From positions 1-64,000 of the forward strand of contig NZ_JABKKE010000015.1 in assembly GCF_013166575.1 (NCBI RefSeq): a stretch of DNA of 64,000 bases. Reading direction: 5' to 3'. Below, one piece after another: positions 18,382 through 28,799 of the stretch. This stretch comes from Xylanibacter rodentium. GTDB lineage: Bacteria; Bacteroidota; Bacteroidia; Bacteroidales; Bacteroidaceae. Position 1 is the stretch's first letter. Every line of letters begins with the position of its first letter. Below the pieces are notes generated by a model. That model saw only the letters and a program-made list of their open reading frames with translations. It made no database searches and was not told where the DNA came from. A program made the translations under genes and the position numbers.

Positions 18382-21300
18382 TTAATCGAGGGTAACACTC
18401 AGACCAAGTCCCTTTAGCTCATGGAGCAACACGTTAAGAGACTCCGGTATACCCGGTGTCGGCATGGGTTCGCCCTTGACAATTGCCTCATAAGCCTTGC
18501 TTCGGCCCACAACATCGTCAGACTTGACAGTAAGGATTTCCTGAAGTACATGACTGGCACCGAATGCTTCGAGTGCCCAAACCTCCATCTCTCCGAAACG
18601 TTGTCCACCGAACTGAGCCTTACCTCCAAGAGGTTGCTGGGTGATGAGCGAGTACGGTCCAATGGAACGGGCATGCATCTTGTCCTCAACCATATGACCG
18701 AGTTTGAGGAAGTATGTGATCCCCACAGTCGCCGGCTGATCAAAACGCTCTCCTGTCTCACCGTCATAAAGATGTGTGGAGCAGAGATGCGGCAATCCGG
18801 CCTTATCGGTCCATTCTGCAAGGTCTTCCAGTTTTGCTCCGTCGAAGATAGGGGTAGCGAACTTCACGCCGAGACGTCTTCCGGCCGCACCGAGAATAGC
18901 CTCGAATATCTGACCGAGGTTCATACGCGATGGTACACCCAACGGATTAAGTACCAAGTCTACAGGACGCCCATCCTCAAGGAACGGCATATCCTCCTGG
19001 CGTACCACCTTTGACACAATACCTTTGTTGCCGTGACGTCCGGCCAGCTTGTCACCCACACCAATCTTGCGCTTCTTGGCAACATAAACCTTGGCCATCT
19101 GAAGGATACCGGAAGGCAATTCGTCACCGATTGTGATGGCAAACTTCTTACGCTTCATCTCGGCATCGAGCAACTTGTACTTCTTCATGAAGTTGATTAT
19201 CAACTTCGAAATCATGTCATTGGCATGCTCGTCGTTTGTCCAGTTGCTTATCTGTATGTCACCATATTCAAGATTCTTGAGATTGGTCATGGTGAACTTA
19301 CTGCCCTTTGTGATAATCTCTGCACCGGTATAGTCCTTGACTCCCTGCGACACCTTGCCTTCAGTAAGAGTAAGCAGCTTGTCCACGAGAATATCTTTCA
19401 AGTCATCAACCTTTGCCTCATATTCCTCGTCAATCTTCGCCAGAACAATCTTATCCTGCTGTTTTGTCTGACGGGTCTTAATGGCACGGGCAAACAATTT
19501 TTTGTCGATTACCACACCCGTAAGTGACGGATTGGCCTTAAGCGAAGAATCCTTCACATCGCCGGCCTTGTCACCGAAAATGGCACGGAGCAACTTCTCT
19601 TCCGGTGACGGATCGCTCTCACCCTTAGGAGAAATCTTACCTATAAGAATGTCACCCGGCTCAACACGAGCACCGACACGGATAATACCATTGTCGTCAA
19701 GATCTTTGGTTGCCTCTTCACTGACATTAGGAATATCGCTTGTAAATTCTTCCACACCGCGTTTTGTCTCACGCACGTCAAGGGAATACTCATCTACATG
19801 TACAGACGTCAATACATCGTCACGAACAATACGCTCATTCAGCACAATGGCATCCTCATAGTTGTAACCCTTCCACGGCATGTAAGCTACAAGCAGATTG
19901 CGTCCCAAAGCAAGTTCACCGTTCTCGGTGGCATATCCCTCGGTAAGGATATCGCCGGCCTTCACCCTCTGTCCCTTGCTGCACATCGGACGAAGGTCGA
20001 TGGTCATATTCTGGTTGGTACGGCGGAATTTGGCTATGCGGTATTCCTTCAACGCCGGCTCGAAGCTGACAAATTCCTCATCCTCCGTACGGTCATAAAG
20101 GATACGTATCGTTGTGGCATCGACATATTCAATCACACCGTCACCCTCGGCTGTCACCATCGTACGAGAGTTCTCGCACACCTGCTTCTCAATACCCGTT
20201 CCTACAATAGGAGCTTCGTTATGCAGCAACGGCACAGCCTGGCGCATCATGTTCGATCCCATCAGCGCACGGTGAGCATCGTCGTGCTCAAGGAATGGAA
20301 TGAGCGAAGCGGCAATAGATGCTATCTGCTGCGGCGACACGTCCATAAGGTCAACATTTGAAGGCGGAACCACTGGGAAGTCGGCATCCTGACGGCATTT
20401 CACCACATCACGTATAAATGTTCCATCGTCGTTCAGCGGGGCATTTCCCTGTCCGATGATATGATCTTCCTCCTCCTCGGCAGTGAGATATACCACATCT
20501 TCATTTTTCAGATTGGCAATACCGTCTTCCACCTTACGGTAAGGAGTCTCGATAAATCCGAGTTCATTAATTTTTGCATAAACACACAGAGACGAAATCA
20601 AACCGATGTTCGGACCTTCAGGGCTCTCGATCGGGCAGAGACGTCCATAGTGAGTATAGTGCACGTCACGCACCTCAAATCCGGCACGTTCACGTGACAG
20701 ACCGCCAGGACCTAAGGCTGACAGACGACGCTTGTGAGTAACCTCGGCAAGCGGATTGGTCTGGTCCATAAACTGTGACAACGGATTGGTACCGAAGAAC
20801 GAGTTTATAACACTTGATATTGTCTTGGCGTTGATAAGATCCGTCGGTGTGAATACCTCGTTGTCACGCACGTTCATGCGCTCACGGATAGTACGGCTCA
20901 TACGCGCCAGACCGATAGAGAACTGATTGCTCAACTGCTCGCCAACGGTACGCACACGACGGTTTGAAAGATGGTCGATATCATCCACTGTAGCCTTGGA
21001 ATTAATCAACTGTATAAGGTACTTGATGATTTCGATTATATCTTCTTTAGTGAGTACACGGACATCCATCTCAGTGTCCAGACCCAACTTCCTGTTTATA
21101 CGATAACGGCCCACGTCACCCAAGTCGTAACGCTTGTCGGAGAAGAACAGGTTCTGTATAACCTCGCGTGCACTTGCATCATCGGCAGGATCCGCATTAC
21201 GCAACTGGCGATAGATATAAAGCACGGCTTCCTTCTCTGAGTTACTCGGGTCTTTCTGCAACGTGTTGAAAATGATTGAGAAATCCTGGGCTACTGTCTC

Positions 21301-22194
21301 GTCCTTGTGGACAAGGATGGTATGCGCTCCACTTTCAAGAATCTCGTTGACATTGTCCTCGGTAATTTCCGTCTCGCGCTCCATTATCACCTCATTGCGC
21401 TCGATAGAAACAACCTCACCGGTATCCTCGTCCACGAAATCCTCATTCCAACTCTTCAACACGCGTGCCGCCAGTTTACGTCCCAAGGCCTTTTTCATGT
21501 TGGCCTTGTTAACTTTCATCTCCTCTGCCAAATCGAAAATCTGAAGAATATCTTTATCTGTCTCAAAACCGATGGCACGGAGCAATGTAGTAACAGGCAA
21601 CTTCTTCTTACGGTCTATATAGGCATACATCACATTGTTGATGTCCGTGGCAAACTCTATCCATGAACCCTTAAACGGAATAATACGGGCAGAATACAGC
21701 AATGAGCCGTTGGCATGCACACTTTGTCCGAAGAACACACCAGGTGAACGGTGCAACTGCGATACGACAACACGCTCAGCACCGTTAATCACAAATGTTC
21801 CGTTGGCCGTCATATAAGGAATCGGGCCAAGGAATACATCCTGAATAACAGTACCGAAATCCTCATGATCCGGATCCGTACAATACAGTTTCAGTTTTGC
21901 CTTCAACGGTACACTATATGTCAATCCGCGTTCCAGACACTCATCAATAGAATAGCGCGGAGGATCGATATAGTAATCCAGGAACTCAAGAACAAAATTA
22001 TTACGTGTATCGGTGATAGGGAAGTTCTCTGCGAACACCTTATACAGACCGTCATTCTTGCGTTCCTCAGGCGGAGTATCCAACTGTAGGAAGTCTTTGA
22101 AAGACTTTAATTGCACATCGAGAAAATCCGGAAACGGCATCGGATTCTTGACGCTGCCAAAGTTTACTCTGTTATCTACTAATTTTGAAGCCAT
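18382..22194 (-). CDS. rpoB: DNA-directed RNA polymerase subunit beta
   Basis: A 1270-aa beta subunit, complete. The rifampicin-binding region is intact ([39 protein letters not shown]), as are the GYNYEDAI and [10 protein letters not shown] motifs and the C-terminal [23 protein letters not shown] segment. No resistance-type change stands out from inspection. The gene is separated from rplL by 123 bp containing a strong stem-loop with a U-run, which may limit transcription into rpoBC. Confidence 0.99.
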   Translation of the reverse strand: MASKLVDNRVNFGSVKNPMPFPDFLDVQLKSFKDFLQLDTPPEERKNDGLYKVFAENFPITDTRNNFVLEFLDYYIDPPRYSIDECLERGLTYSVPLKAKLKLYCTDPDHEDFGTVIQDVFLGPIPYMTANGTFVINGAERVVVSQLHRSPGVFFGQSVHANGSLLYSARIIPFKGSWIEFATDINNVMYAYIDRKKKLPVTTLLRAIGFETDKDILQIFDLAEEMKVNKANMKKALGRKLAARVLKSWNEDFVDEDTGEVVSIERNEVIMERETEITEDNVNEILESGAHTILVHKDETVAQDFSIIFNTLQKDPSNSEKEAVLYIYRQLRNADPADDASAREVIQNLFFSDKRYDLGDVGRYRINRKLGLDTEMDVRVLTKEDIIEIIKYLIQLINSKATVDDIDHLSNRRVRTVGEQLSNQFSIGLARMSRTIRERMNVRDNEVFTPTDLINAKTISSVINSFFGTNPLSQFMDQTNPLAEVTHKRRLSALGPGGLSRERAGFEVRDVHYTHYGRLCPIESPEGPNIGLISSLCVYAKINELGFIETPYRKVEDGIANLKNEDVVYLTAEEEEDHIIGQGNAPLNDDGTFIRDVVKCRQDADFPVVPPSNVDLMDVSPQQIASIAASLIPFLEHDDAHRALMGSNMMRQAVPLLHNEAPIVGTGIEKQVCENSRTMVTAEGDGVIEYVDATTIRILYDRTEDEEFVSFEPALKEYRIAKFRRTNQNMTIDLRPMCSKGQRVKAGDILTEGYATENGELALGRNLLVAYMPWKGYNYEDAIVLNERIVRDDVLTSVHVDEYSLDVRETKRGVEEFTSDIPNVSEEATKDLDDNGIIRVGARVEPGDILIGKISPKGESDPSPEEKLLRAIFGDKAGDVKDSSLKANPSLTGVVIDKKLFARAIKTRQTKQQDKIVLAKIDEEYEAKVDDLKDILVDKLLTLTEGKVSQGVKDYTGAEIITKGSKFTMTNLKNLEYGDIQISNWTNDEHANDMISKLIINFMKKYKLLDAEMKRKKFAITIGDELPSGILQMAKVYVAKKRKIGVGDKLAGRHGNKGIVSKVVRQEDMPFLEDGRPVDLVLNPLGVPSRMNLGQIFEAILGAAGRRLGVKFATPIFDGAKLEDLAEWTDKAGLPHLCSTHLYDGETGERFDQPATVGITYFLKLGHMVEDKMHARSIGPYSLITQQPLGGKAQFGGQRFGEMEVWALEAFGASHVLQEILTVKSDDVVGRSKAYEAIVKGEPMPTPGIPESLNVLLHELKGLGLSVTLD

Positions 22195-22254
22195 AAAATG
22201 TTAATCTTGATTGGGCATGCAACGCCCCATTAATCGGAGTCTTGTTAAAGACAC

Positions 22255-22292
22255 AAAAAGGTTAAGAATCTCCTACTTAGAGATTCCTAACC
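22255..22292 (-). terminator. Intrinsic terminator/attenuator between rplL and rpoB
   Basis: On the minus strand GGTTAGGAATCTC pairs with GAGATTCTTAACC (13 bp, one G-U pair) around a 7-nt loop and is followed at once by TTTTT. It lies within the operon, so partial read-through is required for rpoBC expression. Confidence 0.75.
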
Positions 22293-22317
22293 AAGGTTAT
22301 TCTGTTGTGCACTAATA

Positions 22318-22695
22318 TTATTTGAGCTCAACTACAGCGCCTGCAGCCTCGATAGTCTTCTTCAGATTCTCAGCCTCGTCCTTAGACAGACCTTCCTTCA
22401 GTGTAGAAGGTGCACCGTCAACGAGATCCTTAGCCTCTTTCAGACCAAGACCACAAGCCTCCTTAACAGCCTTTACAACCTGCAACTTAGCAGAACCGGC
22501 CTCCTTCAGAACTACGTCGAAAGAAGTCTTCTCCTCTGCCTCAGCAGCACCACCTGCAGCAGGACCAGCAGCAACAGCAACAGCTGCAGCGGCGGGCTCA
22601 ATTCCATACTCGTCCTTCAGGACTGTTGCCAACTCGTTTACTTCCTTAACTGTAAGATTTACTAACTCTTCAGCAATAGCTTTAATATCTGCCAT
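22318..22695 (-). CDS. rplL: 50S ribosomal protein L7/L12
   Basis: A 125-aa protein of normal length. The N-terminal dimerisation helices ([19 protein letters not shown]) are joined by an Ala/Gly-rich hinge ([19 protein letters not shown]) to the conserved C-terminal factor-binding domain ([33 protein letters not shown]). It is the stalk protein that recruits translation GTPases. It lies 78 bp after rplJ. Confidence 0.98.
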   Translation of the reverse strand: MADIKAIAEELVNLTVKEVNELATVLKDEYGIEPAAAAVAVAAGPAAGGAAEAEEKTSFDVVLKEAGSAKLQVVKAVKEACGLGLKEAKDLVDGAPSTLKEGLSKDEAENLKKTIEAAGAVVELK

Positions 22696-22773
22696 TTTTA
22701 TTATAATTTTTAATGTTTTTTAATTTGGTTATTTATGACTTGTTGAAACTTTTTCGGCTTAAGCCAAGTTCTT

Positions 22774-23292
22774 TTATTCAGGACGCTCGCCTAAAGTCTT
22801 CAGCACACCATGAATAGTGTTTGCTCCTGACTGCAAAGCTGAAACGACATTCTTTGCAGGAGACTGCAGCAAAGCCACAACGTCTGCGATAAGTTCGTTC
22901 TTGCTCTTGAGAGATGCCAATTCCTCAAGTTTATCGGCACCTACGAAGAAGCTCTCCTCTGCATATGCAGCCTTCAAAGCAGGAACGCCATCTTTTTTGT
23001 AATCCTTGAGCAATTTGGCAGGAGTGTTGGCAGTCTGCGTGAACATCACGGCAGTGCTGCCTTTCAAGCAACCATAAAGCGGTTCAAAATCAACGTCGGC
23101 AGCCATCAGAGCCCTGTGAAGAAGGTTGTTCTTCACAACCAACAGTTTAATTTCACTCTTGAAGCACTTGCGACGGAGTTCACTGGTCTTCTCCGCATTC
23201 AATCCGGCAAGGTCTACCAAATAAAAATGAGGATATGCCTTCAGTTTCTCTCCGAGTTCTGCGATGATAGTATCTTTTAATTCCTTTTTCAT
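22774..23292 (-). CDS. rplJ: 50S ribosomal protein L10
   Basis: A 172-aa protein. The N-terminal rRNA-binding domain (FYLVDLAGLNAEKTSELRRKCF, LLVVKNNLLHRAL) is followed by the C-terminal helix that carries L7/L12 dimers (KNVVSALQSGANTIHGVLKTL). It follows rplA by 20 bp, leaving no room for an E. coli-type L10 leader, so any autogenous control must act elsewhere. Confidence 0.98.
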   Translation of the reverse strand: MKKELKDTIIAELGEKLKAYPHFYLVDLAGLNAEKTSELRRKCFKSEIKLLVVKNNLLHRALMAADVDFEPLYGCLKGSTAVMFTQTANTPAKLLKDYKKDGVPALKAAYAEESFFVGADKLEELASLKSKNELIADVVALLQSPAKNVVSALQSGANTIHGVLKTLGERPE

Positions 23293-23312
23293 TTTACGTA
23301 ACTTTTAACGAG

Positions 23313-24005
23313 TTATTCAACTGATTTAGGATCTACCTTGATACCCTGACTCATCGTGCTTGAAACAAAGATACTCTTGATATATGTACCTTTGGCAGCA
23401 GCCGGCTTCAGCTTGATGATAGTCTGGATGAACTCCTTAGCATTATCGTAAATCTTCTCAGAGTCGAAAGACACCTTACCGATTGATGCATGCACGATAC
23501 CGGCCTTGTCAACCTTAAAGTCAATCTTACCCTGCTTAACCTCCTTGACAGCCTTGGCTACATCCATCGTCACAGTACCGCTCTTAGGGTTAGGCATAAG
23601 TCCACGAGGACCCAACACACGGCCTAAAGGACCTATCTTACCCATGCACGACGGCATTGTTATGATAACATCAATATCTGTCCAACCACCTTTAATCTTC
23701 TCGATATATTCGTCGAGACCAACATAGTCGGCTCCAGCTTCCTTGGCTGCAGCTTCAGCATCGGGTGTACAAAGGCAGAGCACGCGTGTCACCTTACCTG
23801 TTCCGTGGGGCAGTGAAACCACACCACGCACCATTTGGTTTGCCTTACGCGGGTCAACTCCCAAGCGTACATCAATATCAAGTGAAGCATCAAACTTGGT
23901 TGTGGTTATTTCCTTCACCAACTCCGAAGCCTCTTTCAAAGAGTATGCTTTCCCTGCTTCAACCTTATCAGCCACCAACTTTTGATTTTTTGTCAGTTTA
24001 CTCAT
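23313..24005 (-). CDS. rplA: 50S ribosomal protein L1
   Basis: A 230-aa protein. The two-domain L1 fold is indicated by [20 protein letters not shown], the GTGKTRV-type strand ([13 protein letters not shown]), [22 protein letters not shown] and the C-terminal [23 protein letters not shown]1 forms the mobile stalk and in many bacteria represses its own operon. Its gene lies 21 bp after rplK. Confidence 0.98.
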   Translation of the reverse strand: MSKLTKNQKLVADKVEAGKAYSLKEASELVKEITTTKFDASLDIDVRLGVDPRKANQMVRGVVSLPHGTGKVTRVLCLCTPDAEAAAKEAGADYVGLDEYIEKIKGGWTDIDVIITMPSCMGKIGPLGRVLGPRGLMPNPKSGTVTMDVAKAVKEVKQGKIDFKVDKAGIVHASIGKVSFDSEKIYDNAKEFIQTIIKLKPAAAKGTYIKSIFVSSTMSQGIKVDPKSVE

Positions 24006-24026
24006 TGTCTTAATTGAAGTTATTAA

Positions 24027-24467
24027 TTATTTACCAGGGAACTCCCCTTGTACAGTGATACCCATACTTCTTGCCGTACCGGCAACCAGCTTCATTGCAG
24101 CCTCTACCGTAAAGCAATTCAGGTCATTCATCTTGTCTTCTGCGATAGCTCTCACCTGCTCCCAAGTCACCGTAGCGACCTTGTTGCGGTTAGGCTGTGC
24201 AGAACCGCTCTTAACCTTTGCCGCCTCTTTCAACTGAACAGCTGCGGGAGGAGTCTTGATTATAAAGCTGAATGACTTGTCTGCATAGTAAGTGATAACA
24301 ACAGGAAGAATCTTTCCTGCCTTATCCTGGGTTCTGGCGTTGAACTCTTTGCAGAATCCCATGATATTGATACCCTTAGAACCCAACGCAGGTCCTACTG
24401 GAGGTGAGGGATTCGCAGCGCCACCTTTAATCTGTAATTTGATTAATCCAGCAACTTCTTTAGCCAT
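24027..24467 (-). CDS. rplK: 50S ribosomal protein L11
   Basis: A 146-aa protein. The N-terminal proline-rich domain ([32 protein letters not shown]) and C-terminal rRNA-binding domain ([32 protein letters not shown]) are intact. It is separated from nusG by 95 bp, which include a small hairpin (CGGATTACGGTCCG on the minus strand) that could take part in L1/L11 control; this is speculative. Confidence 0.98.
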   Translation of the reverse strand: MAKEVAGLIKLQIKGGAANPSPPVGPALGSKGINIMGFCKEFNARTQDKAGKILPVVITYYADKSFSFIIKTPPAAVQLKEAAKVKSGSAQPNRNKVATVTWEQVRAIAEDKMNDLNCFTVEAAMKLVAGTARSMGITVQGEFPGK

Positions 24468-24562
24468 TTCTTTTATTAATAATTAATTGATTGTTCAGCC
24501 TCACGGACCGTAATCCGATCGACCATTTAAGAAAGAACCGTTCGCACCGTAACAATCACGCC

Positions 24563-25108
24563 CTATTCTTTCTCCACTTGCATAAAACCTAACTCTAACG
24601 GAGTCTTACGTCCGAAGATCTTGACCATCACTTTCAGCTTGCGTTTCTCGACATTCACTTCTTCGATTACTCCACTGAAGCCGCTGAAAGGTCCTTCCGT
24701 CACCTTCACCGCCTCGTCAACGCTATACGGAACATTTATTTCAACATTCTCTATAGCAGCCTCCTCAGCAGATCCAATCATTCGGTTGACCTCAGCCTGA
24801 CGTAGAGGCGTGGGGTTATCCAATCCACCCAAGAAACCAAGAACATTGGGCATGAAACGCAATGTATGCGCGACCTCGCCCTGAAGGTTTGCTTCAATCA
24901 GCACATAACCGGGGAGAAAAAGTTTCTCCTTAATTACACGCTTACCGTTACGAAGCACCGCATACTTCTCTGTAGGCAGGAGAACCTGACTTACATTTGA
25001 AGACAACACATCATCGTGTTTAATTGCTGCCTCAAGATATTCCTTGACTTTTGCTTCCTTTCCACTAACGGCACGAAGAACATACCATTTCATTCCGGTT
25101 TCAGACAT
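24563..25108 (-). CDS. nusG: Transcription antitermination factor NusG
   Basis: A 181-aa protein. The NGN domain starts with KWYVLRAVSGKEAKVKEYLE, has the LFLPGYVLIEA and RFMPNVLGFLGG motifs, and is followed by the C-terminal KOW domain (VTEGPFSGFSGVIEEVNVEKRKLKVMV). It lies 20 bp after secE, as in most bacteria. Confidence 0.97.
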   Translation of the reverse strand: MSETGMKWYVLRAVSGKEAKVKEYLEAAIKHDDVLSSNVSQVLLPTEKYAVLRNGKRVIKEKLFLPGYVLIEANLQGEVAHTLRFMPNVLGFLGGLDNPTPLRQAEVNRMIGSAEEAAIENVEINVPYSVDEAVKVTEGPFSGFSGVIEEVNVEKRKLKVMVKIFGRKTPLELGFMQVEKE

Positions 25109-25128
25109 CTCAAATAAAAAGATTTAAG

Positions 25129-25320
25129 TTAGAATGAATAAACAACACTCATGAAATTCTTAAAAATCCAATCCATCAAGAACACCAACAATGCAATGAC
25201 AAGGGAAGCAGATAAAACAACCACTGCATTGTGTGTGAGTTCCGTCGCGGACGGCCAAGTGGTATTATGAGCAAGCTCGTTGTAACAAGCCTTGCAATAA
25301 TTTGCTATCTTATTAAACAT
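25129..25320 (-). CDS. secE: Preprotein translocase subunit SecE
   Basis: A 63-aa single-span SecE. The amphipathic N-terminal helix (MFNKIANYCKACYNELAHNTTWPSATEL) is followed by one membrane helix (AVVVLSASLVIALLVFLMDWIF). The frame stays open 16 codons upstream, but that part runs into the tRNA-Trp gene, so the ATG at 25320 is the start. Confidence 0.93.
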   Translation of the reverse strand: MFNKIANYCKACYNELAHNTTWPSATELTHNAVVVLSASLVIALLVFLMDWIFKNFMSVVYSF

Positions 25321-25338
25321 ACGTTTTTTCTTTTTTAG

Positions 25339-25411
25339 CACGGGATGAGAGGCTCGAACTCCCGACACCTGGTTTTGGAGACCAGTGCTCTACCAACTGA
25401 GCTAATCCCGT
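25339..25411 (-). tRNA. tRNA-Trp (CCA anticodon)
   Basis: The cloverleaf reads ACGGGAT acceptor, GCTC-AGTTGGTA-GAGC D arm, CTGGT-CTCCAAA-ACCAG anticodon arm with anticodon CCA, GGGAG-TTCGAGC-CTCTC T arm, ATCCCGT and discriminator G. The 3' CCA is not encoded. It lies between tuf and secE and is probably co-transcribed with them. Confidence 0.95.
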
Positions 25412-25455
25412 ATAATAGGGCCCTACCACAAAGTAGGAAGCCCTATCTTTTTATA

Positions 25456-26640
25456 TTAGTCCTCGTAGATTTCTGTAATCTGACCTGAACCTACCGTACG
25501 ACCACCCTCACGGATAGCGAAACGCAGACCAACGTTCAGAGCAACAGCATAGATAAGCTCTACTGTAATCTCTACGTTGTCGCCCGGCATAACCATCTCA
25601 ACGCCCTCGGGCAGAGAAATTTCACCGGTGCAGTCCATTGTACGGAGATAGAACTGGGGACGATACTTGTTTCCGAACGGAGTGTGGCGTCCACCCTCTT
25701 CTTTCTTCAGTACATAGATAGAAGCCTTGAACTTCTTGTAAGGTTTGATCTGACCGGGCTTGCAGAGTACCATACCACGCTTGATTTCCTGCTTGTCGAT
25801 ACCACGGAGAAGCAGACCTACATTATCACCGGCCTGACCCTCGTCAAGGAGTTTGCGGAACATCTCAACGCCTGTAACAACAGACTTCTTGTCCTCACCA
25901 AGACCGAGCAGTTCAACCTCATCACCTACATGTATAACACCAGTCTCGATACGTCCGGTAGCAACAGTACCACGACCTGTGATTGAGAACACATCCTCAA
26001 CAGGCATCAAGAAAGGCTTGTCTGTAGCACGGGGGGGCTCCTGAATCCAAGTATCGCAGGCGTTCATCAGTTCCATAACTTTCTCTTCCCACTTGGCAAC
26101 ACCGTTAAGGGCACCGAGAGCAGAACCGCGAATGATAGGAGTCTCGTCCTCAAACTCATACTGAGAAAGAATCTCAGAAACCTCCATCTCAACCAATTCA
26201 AGCATCTCCTCATCCTCAACCATATCACACTTGTTCAGGAAAACCACCAAGCGAGGAACGTTCACCTGACGTGCGAGAAGCACGTGCTCACGTGTCTGAG
26301 GCATAGGACCGTCAGTAGCGGCAACTACAAGAATGGCACCATCCATCTGAGCAGCACCAGTAACCATGTTCTTCACATAGTCAGCGTGTCCCGGGCAGTC
26401 TACGTGAGCATAGTGACGAGTAGCTGTCTCATACTCTACGTGAGCGGTATTGATAGTGATACCACGCTCCTTCTCCTCGGGTGCGTTGTCAATCTGATCA
26501 AAAGACTTAACTTCAGAAAGACCAGCCTTAGCCAAAACTGTGGTGATGGCAGCTGTCAGAGTAGTCTTACCATGGTCAACGTGACCGATAGTTCCAATAT
26601 TAACGTGCGGTTTGGTGCGCACAAATGTCTCTTTAGCCAT
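25456..26640 (-). CDS. tuf: Elongation factor Tu
   Basis: A 394-aa EF-Tu, complete. G1 [11 protein letters not shown]2 with [15 protein letters not shown]3 DCPGHADY, G4 NKCD and G5 SAL are all present, followed by domains 2 and 3 ([26 protein letters not shown]). It lies downstream of four tRNA genes in the order Thr-Tyr-Gly-Thr and upstream of tRNA-Trp and secE, an ancient tufB-type arrangement. Confidence 0.99.
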   Translation of the reverse strand: MAKETFVRTKPHVNIGTIGHVDHGKTTLTAAITTVLAKAGLSEVKSFDQIDNAPEEKERGITINTAHVEYETATRHYAHVDCPGHADYVKNMVTGAAQMDGAILVVAATDGPMPQTREHVLLARQVNVPRLVVFLNKCDMVEDEEMLELVEMEVSEILSQYEFEDETPIIRGSALGALNGVAKWEEKVMELMNACDTWIQEPPRATDKPFLMPVEDVFSITGRGTVATGRIETGVIHVGDEVELLGLGEDKKSVVTGVEMFRKLLDEGQAGDNVGLLLRGIDKQEIKRGMVLCKPGQIKPYKKFKASIYVLKKEEGGRHTPFGNKYRPQFYLRTMDCTGEISLPEGVEMVMPGDNVEITVELIYAVALNVGLRFAIREGGRTVGSGQITEIYED

Positions 26641-26690
26641 AGCTTTTTTATTTATTTATTTTAATGAATAATCTTTGATTTTTGTTTTCG

Positions 26691-26762
<72 letters not shown>

Positions 26763-26770
26763 AAACATAG

Positions 26771-26843
26771 AGCGGAAAACGGGGCTCAAACCCGCGACCC
26801 CCAGCTTGGAAGGCTAGTGCTCTATCAACTGAGCTATTTCCGC
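26771..26843 (-). tRNA. tRNA-Gly (TCC anticodon)
   Basis: Acceptor GCGGAAA pairs with TTTCCGC, the anticodon arm is CTAGC-CTTCCAA-GCTGG with anticodon TCC, and the T arm is CGGGTTTGAGCCCCG. It lies eight bases upstream of tRNA-Thr(GGT). Confidence 0.95.
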
Positions 26844-26869
26844 ATACTCCTTAATTCAATTTTGAGGAG

Positions 26870-26952
26870 TGGGTGGTGATGGATTCGAACCACCGAAGTC
26901 GAAAGACAGCAGATTTACAGTCTGCCCCATTTGGCCACTCTGGTAACCACCC
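26870..26952 (-). tRNA. tRNA-Tyr (GTA anticodon)
   Basis: A class II tRNA of 83 nt with a long variable arm (TGTCTTTCGACTTCG). Acceptor GGGTGGT pairs with ACCACCC, and the anticodon arm is GCAGA-CTGTAAA-TCTGC with anticodon GTA. Confidence 0.95.
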
Positions 26953-27014
26953 TTATGTTTCATTTCTGTTTTGCCCCTATGTAGATTGACCTCCGTCTAT
27001 CCTTGAGCTCTTTG

Positions 27015-27088
27015 AGCCTCTTGTCGGATTCGAACCAACGACCCCGAGATTACAAATCACGTGCTCTGGCCAACTGAGCTAAAGAGGC
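27015..27088 (-). tRNA. tRNA-Thr (TGT anticodon)
   Basis: Acceptor GCCTCTT pairs with AAGAGGC, the D arm is GCTC-AGTTGGCCA-GAGC, and the anticodon arm CGTGA-TTTGTAA-TCTCG has anticodon TGT with one T-T mismatch in the stem. It is the first tRNA of the cluster. Confidence 0.93.
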
Positions 27089-27091
27089 GTT

Positions 27092-27170
27092 CCTTTGCAA
27101 CCGCTACCTTTCGATTTACGGTCTGTTGGAAAACGGTTGCAAAGGTAGGTGTTTTTTTTGAATCACCAAA
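27092..27170 (-). promoter_or_regulatory. Promoter of the tRNA-tuf operon with overlapping inverted repeat
   Basis: On the minus strand TTTG (27170-27167), 19 bp and TACCTTTG (27147-27140) match the consensus exactly. A perfect 12-bp inverted repeat (CCTTTGCAACCG at 27092-27103, CGGTTGCAAAGG at 27134-27145) overlaps the -7 box and brackets the expected start site, between the promoter and the first tRNA. Confidence 0.7.
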
Positions 27171-27187
27171 ACTTTTCGGGATTTTTT

Positions 27188-27487
27188 TTAGTAATTCCTT
27201 AATTTTTCTTTGAATTTCTGCAGTTGTACCCTCATTGAGTCTACTCCAAGGTCTAGACTTTCTTCAAAAGTGTCGCTCACCTTTTCAACAAAAAGGGTGC
27301 TTCCCGGAACCGTTACCGTAATACTGACCTCCTTGTTTTGAGCCGTTGCGGGTTTCACAACTTTCAATTGCACCTCTACTTTCTTTATATCTTCGTATGA
27401 TTTCTCCAACTTGGCGATTTTCTTTTCAATAAACGCCTGTAATTTCTCGGTAGCGTCAAAATGAATCGACTGAATCTTAATTTCCAT
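27188..27487 (-). CDS. hpf: Ribosome hibernation-promoting factor, short form
   Basis: A 99-aa protein of the HPF/RaiA family. It has the N-terminal strand MEIKIQSIHFDATEKLQAFIEKKIAKLEK, the central EVQLKVVKP and the C-terminal SDTFEESLDLGVDSMRVQLQKFKEK. It is the short type without the C-terminal dimerisation domain. It follows the recombinase gene by 27 bp. Confidence 0.93.
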   Translation of the reverse strand: MEIKIQSIHFDATEKLQAFIEKKIAKLEKSYEDIKKVEVQLKVVKPATAQNKEVSITVTVPGSTLFVEKVSDTFEESLDLGVDSMRVQLQKFKEKLRNY

Positions 27488-27514
27488 AGTCCCTCCTGTT
27501 TTTTAAATTAAAGG

Positions 27515-28399
27515 TTACGCCCTTGGGTGGGCTTGTTTATAAACTCGCTTAAGCTGCTCGAATGTTGCATGGGTATACACCTCTGTTGTCTTCAGACTCT
27601 CATGCCCCAACAGCTTCTTTACGCTTTCGAGCCCGGAACCATTATTAAGCATGGCCGTGGCAAACGTATGCCTTAAAACATGCGGCGTGCGCTTTTTCAG
27701 TGTTGAAACCCTTGACAGATTCTTCTTCACCACATTCCGCACCTGTGCCTGAGTCATCCGCGTCCCCTTGTCTGTAACAAAGAGCGCACCGGCACCACCG
27801 CCGAAGAGACTGTCGCACATACATATATAATGACGCAACTCCGTCTCCAATTCTTCCCCGAAAGGAATCAAACGTTGCTTATTGCCTTTTCCGCTGACCT
27901 TGACTTGCTTGTTGACAAAGTCCACCGAAGCCACATCAAGCCCGGTTAGTTCGGAAAGACGCATCCCCGTAGCATAGAAAGTAACCAATATAGTACGCGC
28001 ACGAACATCATCAAATATATCGTCACGCCACATCCCGTCACCATCCAACAACTCGTCCATCTCACTTTCTTTAAGAAACTGAGGCAGAGGCTTGCTCTTT
28101 TTCGGGCCTTTCACGGCATGGGCAGGATCCCGGCTTACCAATCCCCGGCAAAGTGCAAAACGAAAAAAGGAACGCAAAGCACTCAACCGTCTGTTGATTG
28201 AAGTAGCAGTGTTTCCTTTGTCCATCATGCTCTCCATCCAGCCACGGATTATATCGGCATCGACCGAATCCCAAGAGAGATGACTATCCAATCTTTTGTA
28301 ATACGACTCAAAGAATCTGAGATCCTTCTCGTAGCTCTGCACCGTCTGCTCTGATCTGTTACGCTCGTGGTGCAAGTAGTCCAAAAACTGTCCAATCAT
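27515..28399 (-). CDS. xerC: Xer-type tyrosine recombinase (XerC/XerD)
   Basis: A 294-aa site-specific recombinase of the Xer type. The N-terminal SAM-like core-binding domain is FLDYLHHERNRSEQTVQSYEKDL. The catalytic domain has the Arg in YATGMRLSELTGLD, the Lys region VSGKGNKQRLIPFG, HVLRHTFATAML (His-x-x-Arg), LGHESLKTTEVYTH (His and catalytic Tyr). I chose the ATG at 28399 (MIGQFLDYL) over the one at 28417 because family members begin there. It probably resolves chromosome dimers; which of XerC or XerD cannot be decided by eye. Confidence 0.9.
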   Translation of the reverse strand: MIGQFLDYLHHERNRSEQTVQSYEKDLRFFESYYKRLDSHLSWDSVDADIIRGWMESMMDKGNTATSINRRLSALRSFFRFALCRGLVSRDPAHAVKGPKKSKPLPQFLKESEMDELLDGDGMWRDDIFDDVRARTILVTFYATGMRLSELTGLDVASVDFVNKQVKVSGKGNKQRLIPFGEELETELRHYICMCDSLFGGGAGALFVTDKGTRMTQAQVRNVVKKNLSRVSTLKKRTPHVLRHTFATAMLNNGSGLESVKKLLGHESLKTTEVYTHATFEQLKRVYKQAHPRA

Positions 28400-28481
28400 C
28401 ATAAAGCCGTTGCACATTGCTTGTTTTCGGCAACGAATTTACGGAAATTTATTCAAACTACCAAATTTTCCAAGGAATATT

Positions 28482-28673
28482 TTATTCCTCGGTGTTTCTG
28501 AGTTTCTGTACGTAAACGGCGTGTTCCATCTTCAGTCTCTTCAGAACTGACGGCTTGTCAAACTGCTGACGTGCACGAAGTTCTTTCACGACACCTGTCT
28601 TCTCAAACTTTCTCTTAAACTTCTTGAGGGCCTTCTCGATGTTTTCGCCTTCTTTTACCGGTACAATAATCAT
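28482..28673 (-). CDS. rpsU: 30S ribosomal protein S21
   Basis: A 63-aa basic protein, MIIVPVKEGENIEKALKKFK then FEKTGVVKELRARQQF, typical of Bacteroidota S21. It heads a small unit with the recombinase and hpf genes and has its own consensus promoter. Confidence 0.95.
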   Translation of the reverse strand: MIIVPVKEGENIEKALKKFKRKFEKTGVVKELRARQQFDKPSVLKRLKMEHAVYVQKLRNTEE

Positions 28674-28740
28674 TTGTTTTTTTGTTTTAAATTTTTAAAT
28701 TAAACTTACAATCCGGGCTTAAAGCCACTTTTTGCGGGTG

Positions 28741-28772
28741 CAAAATTACAATTTATTTGTCTATCTGCCAAA
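28741..28772 (-). promoter_or_regulatory. Promoter of rpsU
   Basis: On the minus strand TTTG (28772-28769), a 20-bp spacer and TAATTTTG (28748-28741) match the consensus, giving a leader of about 60 nt before the rpsU ATG. Confidence 0.7.
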
Positions 28773-28799
28773 TATTTAGACACATTTCTTTATTTTTTC

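Noticed and set aside
25321..25368. SecE start 16 codons upstream
   Set aside because: It would be translated from tRNA-Trp sequence; the ATG at 25320 gives the normal SecE length.
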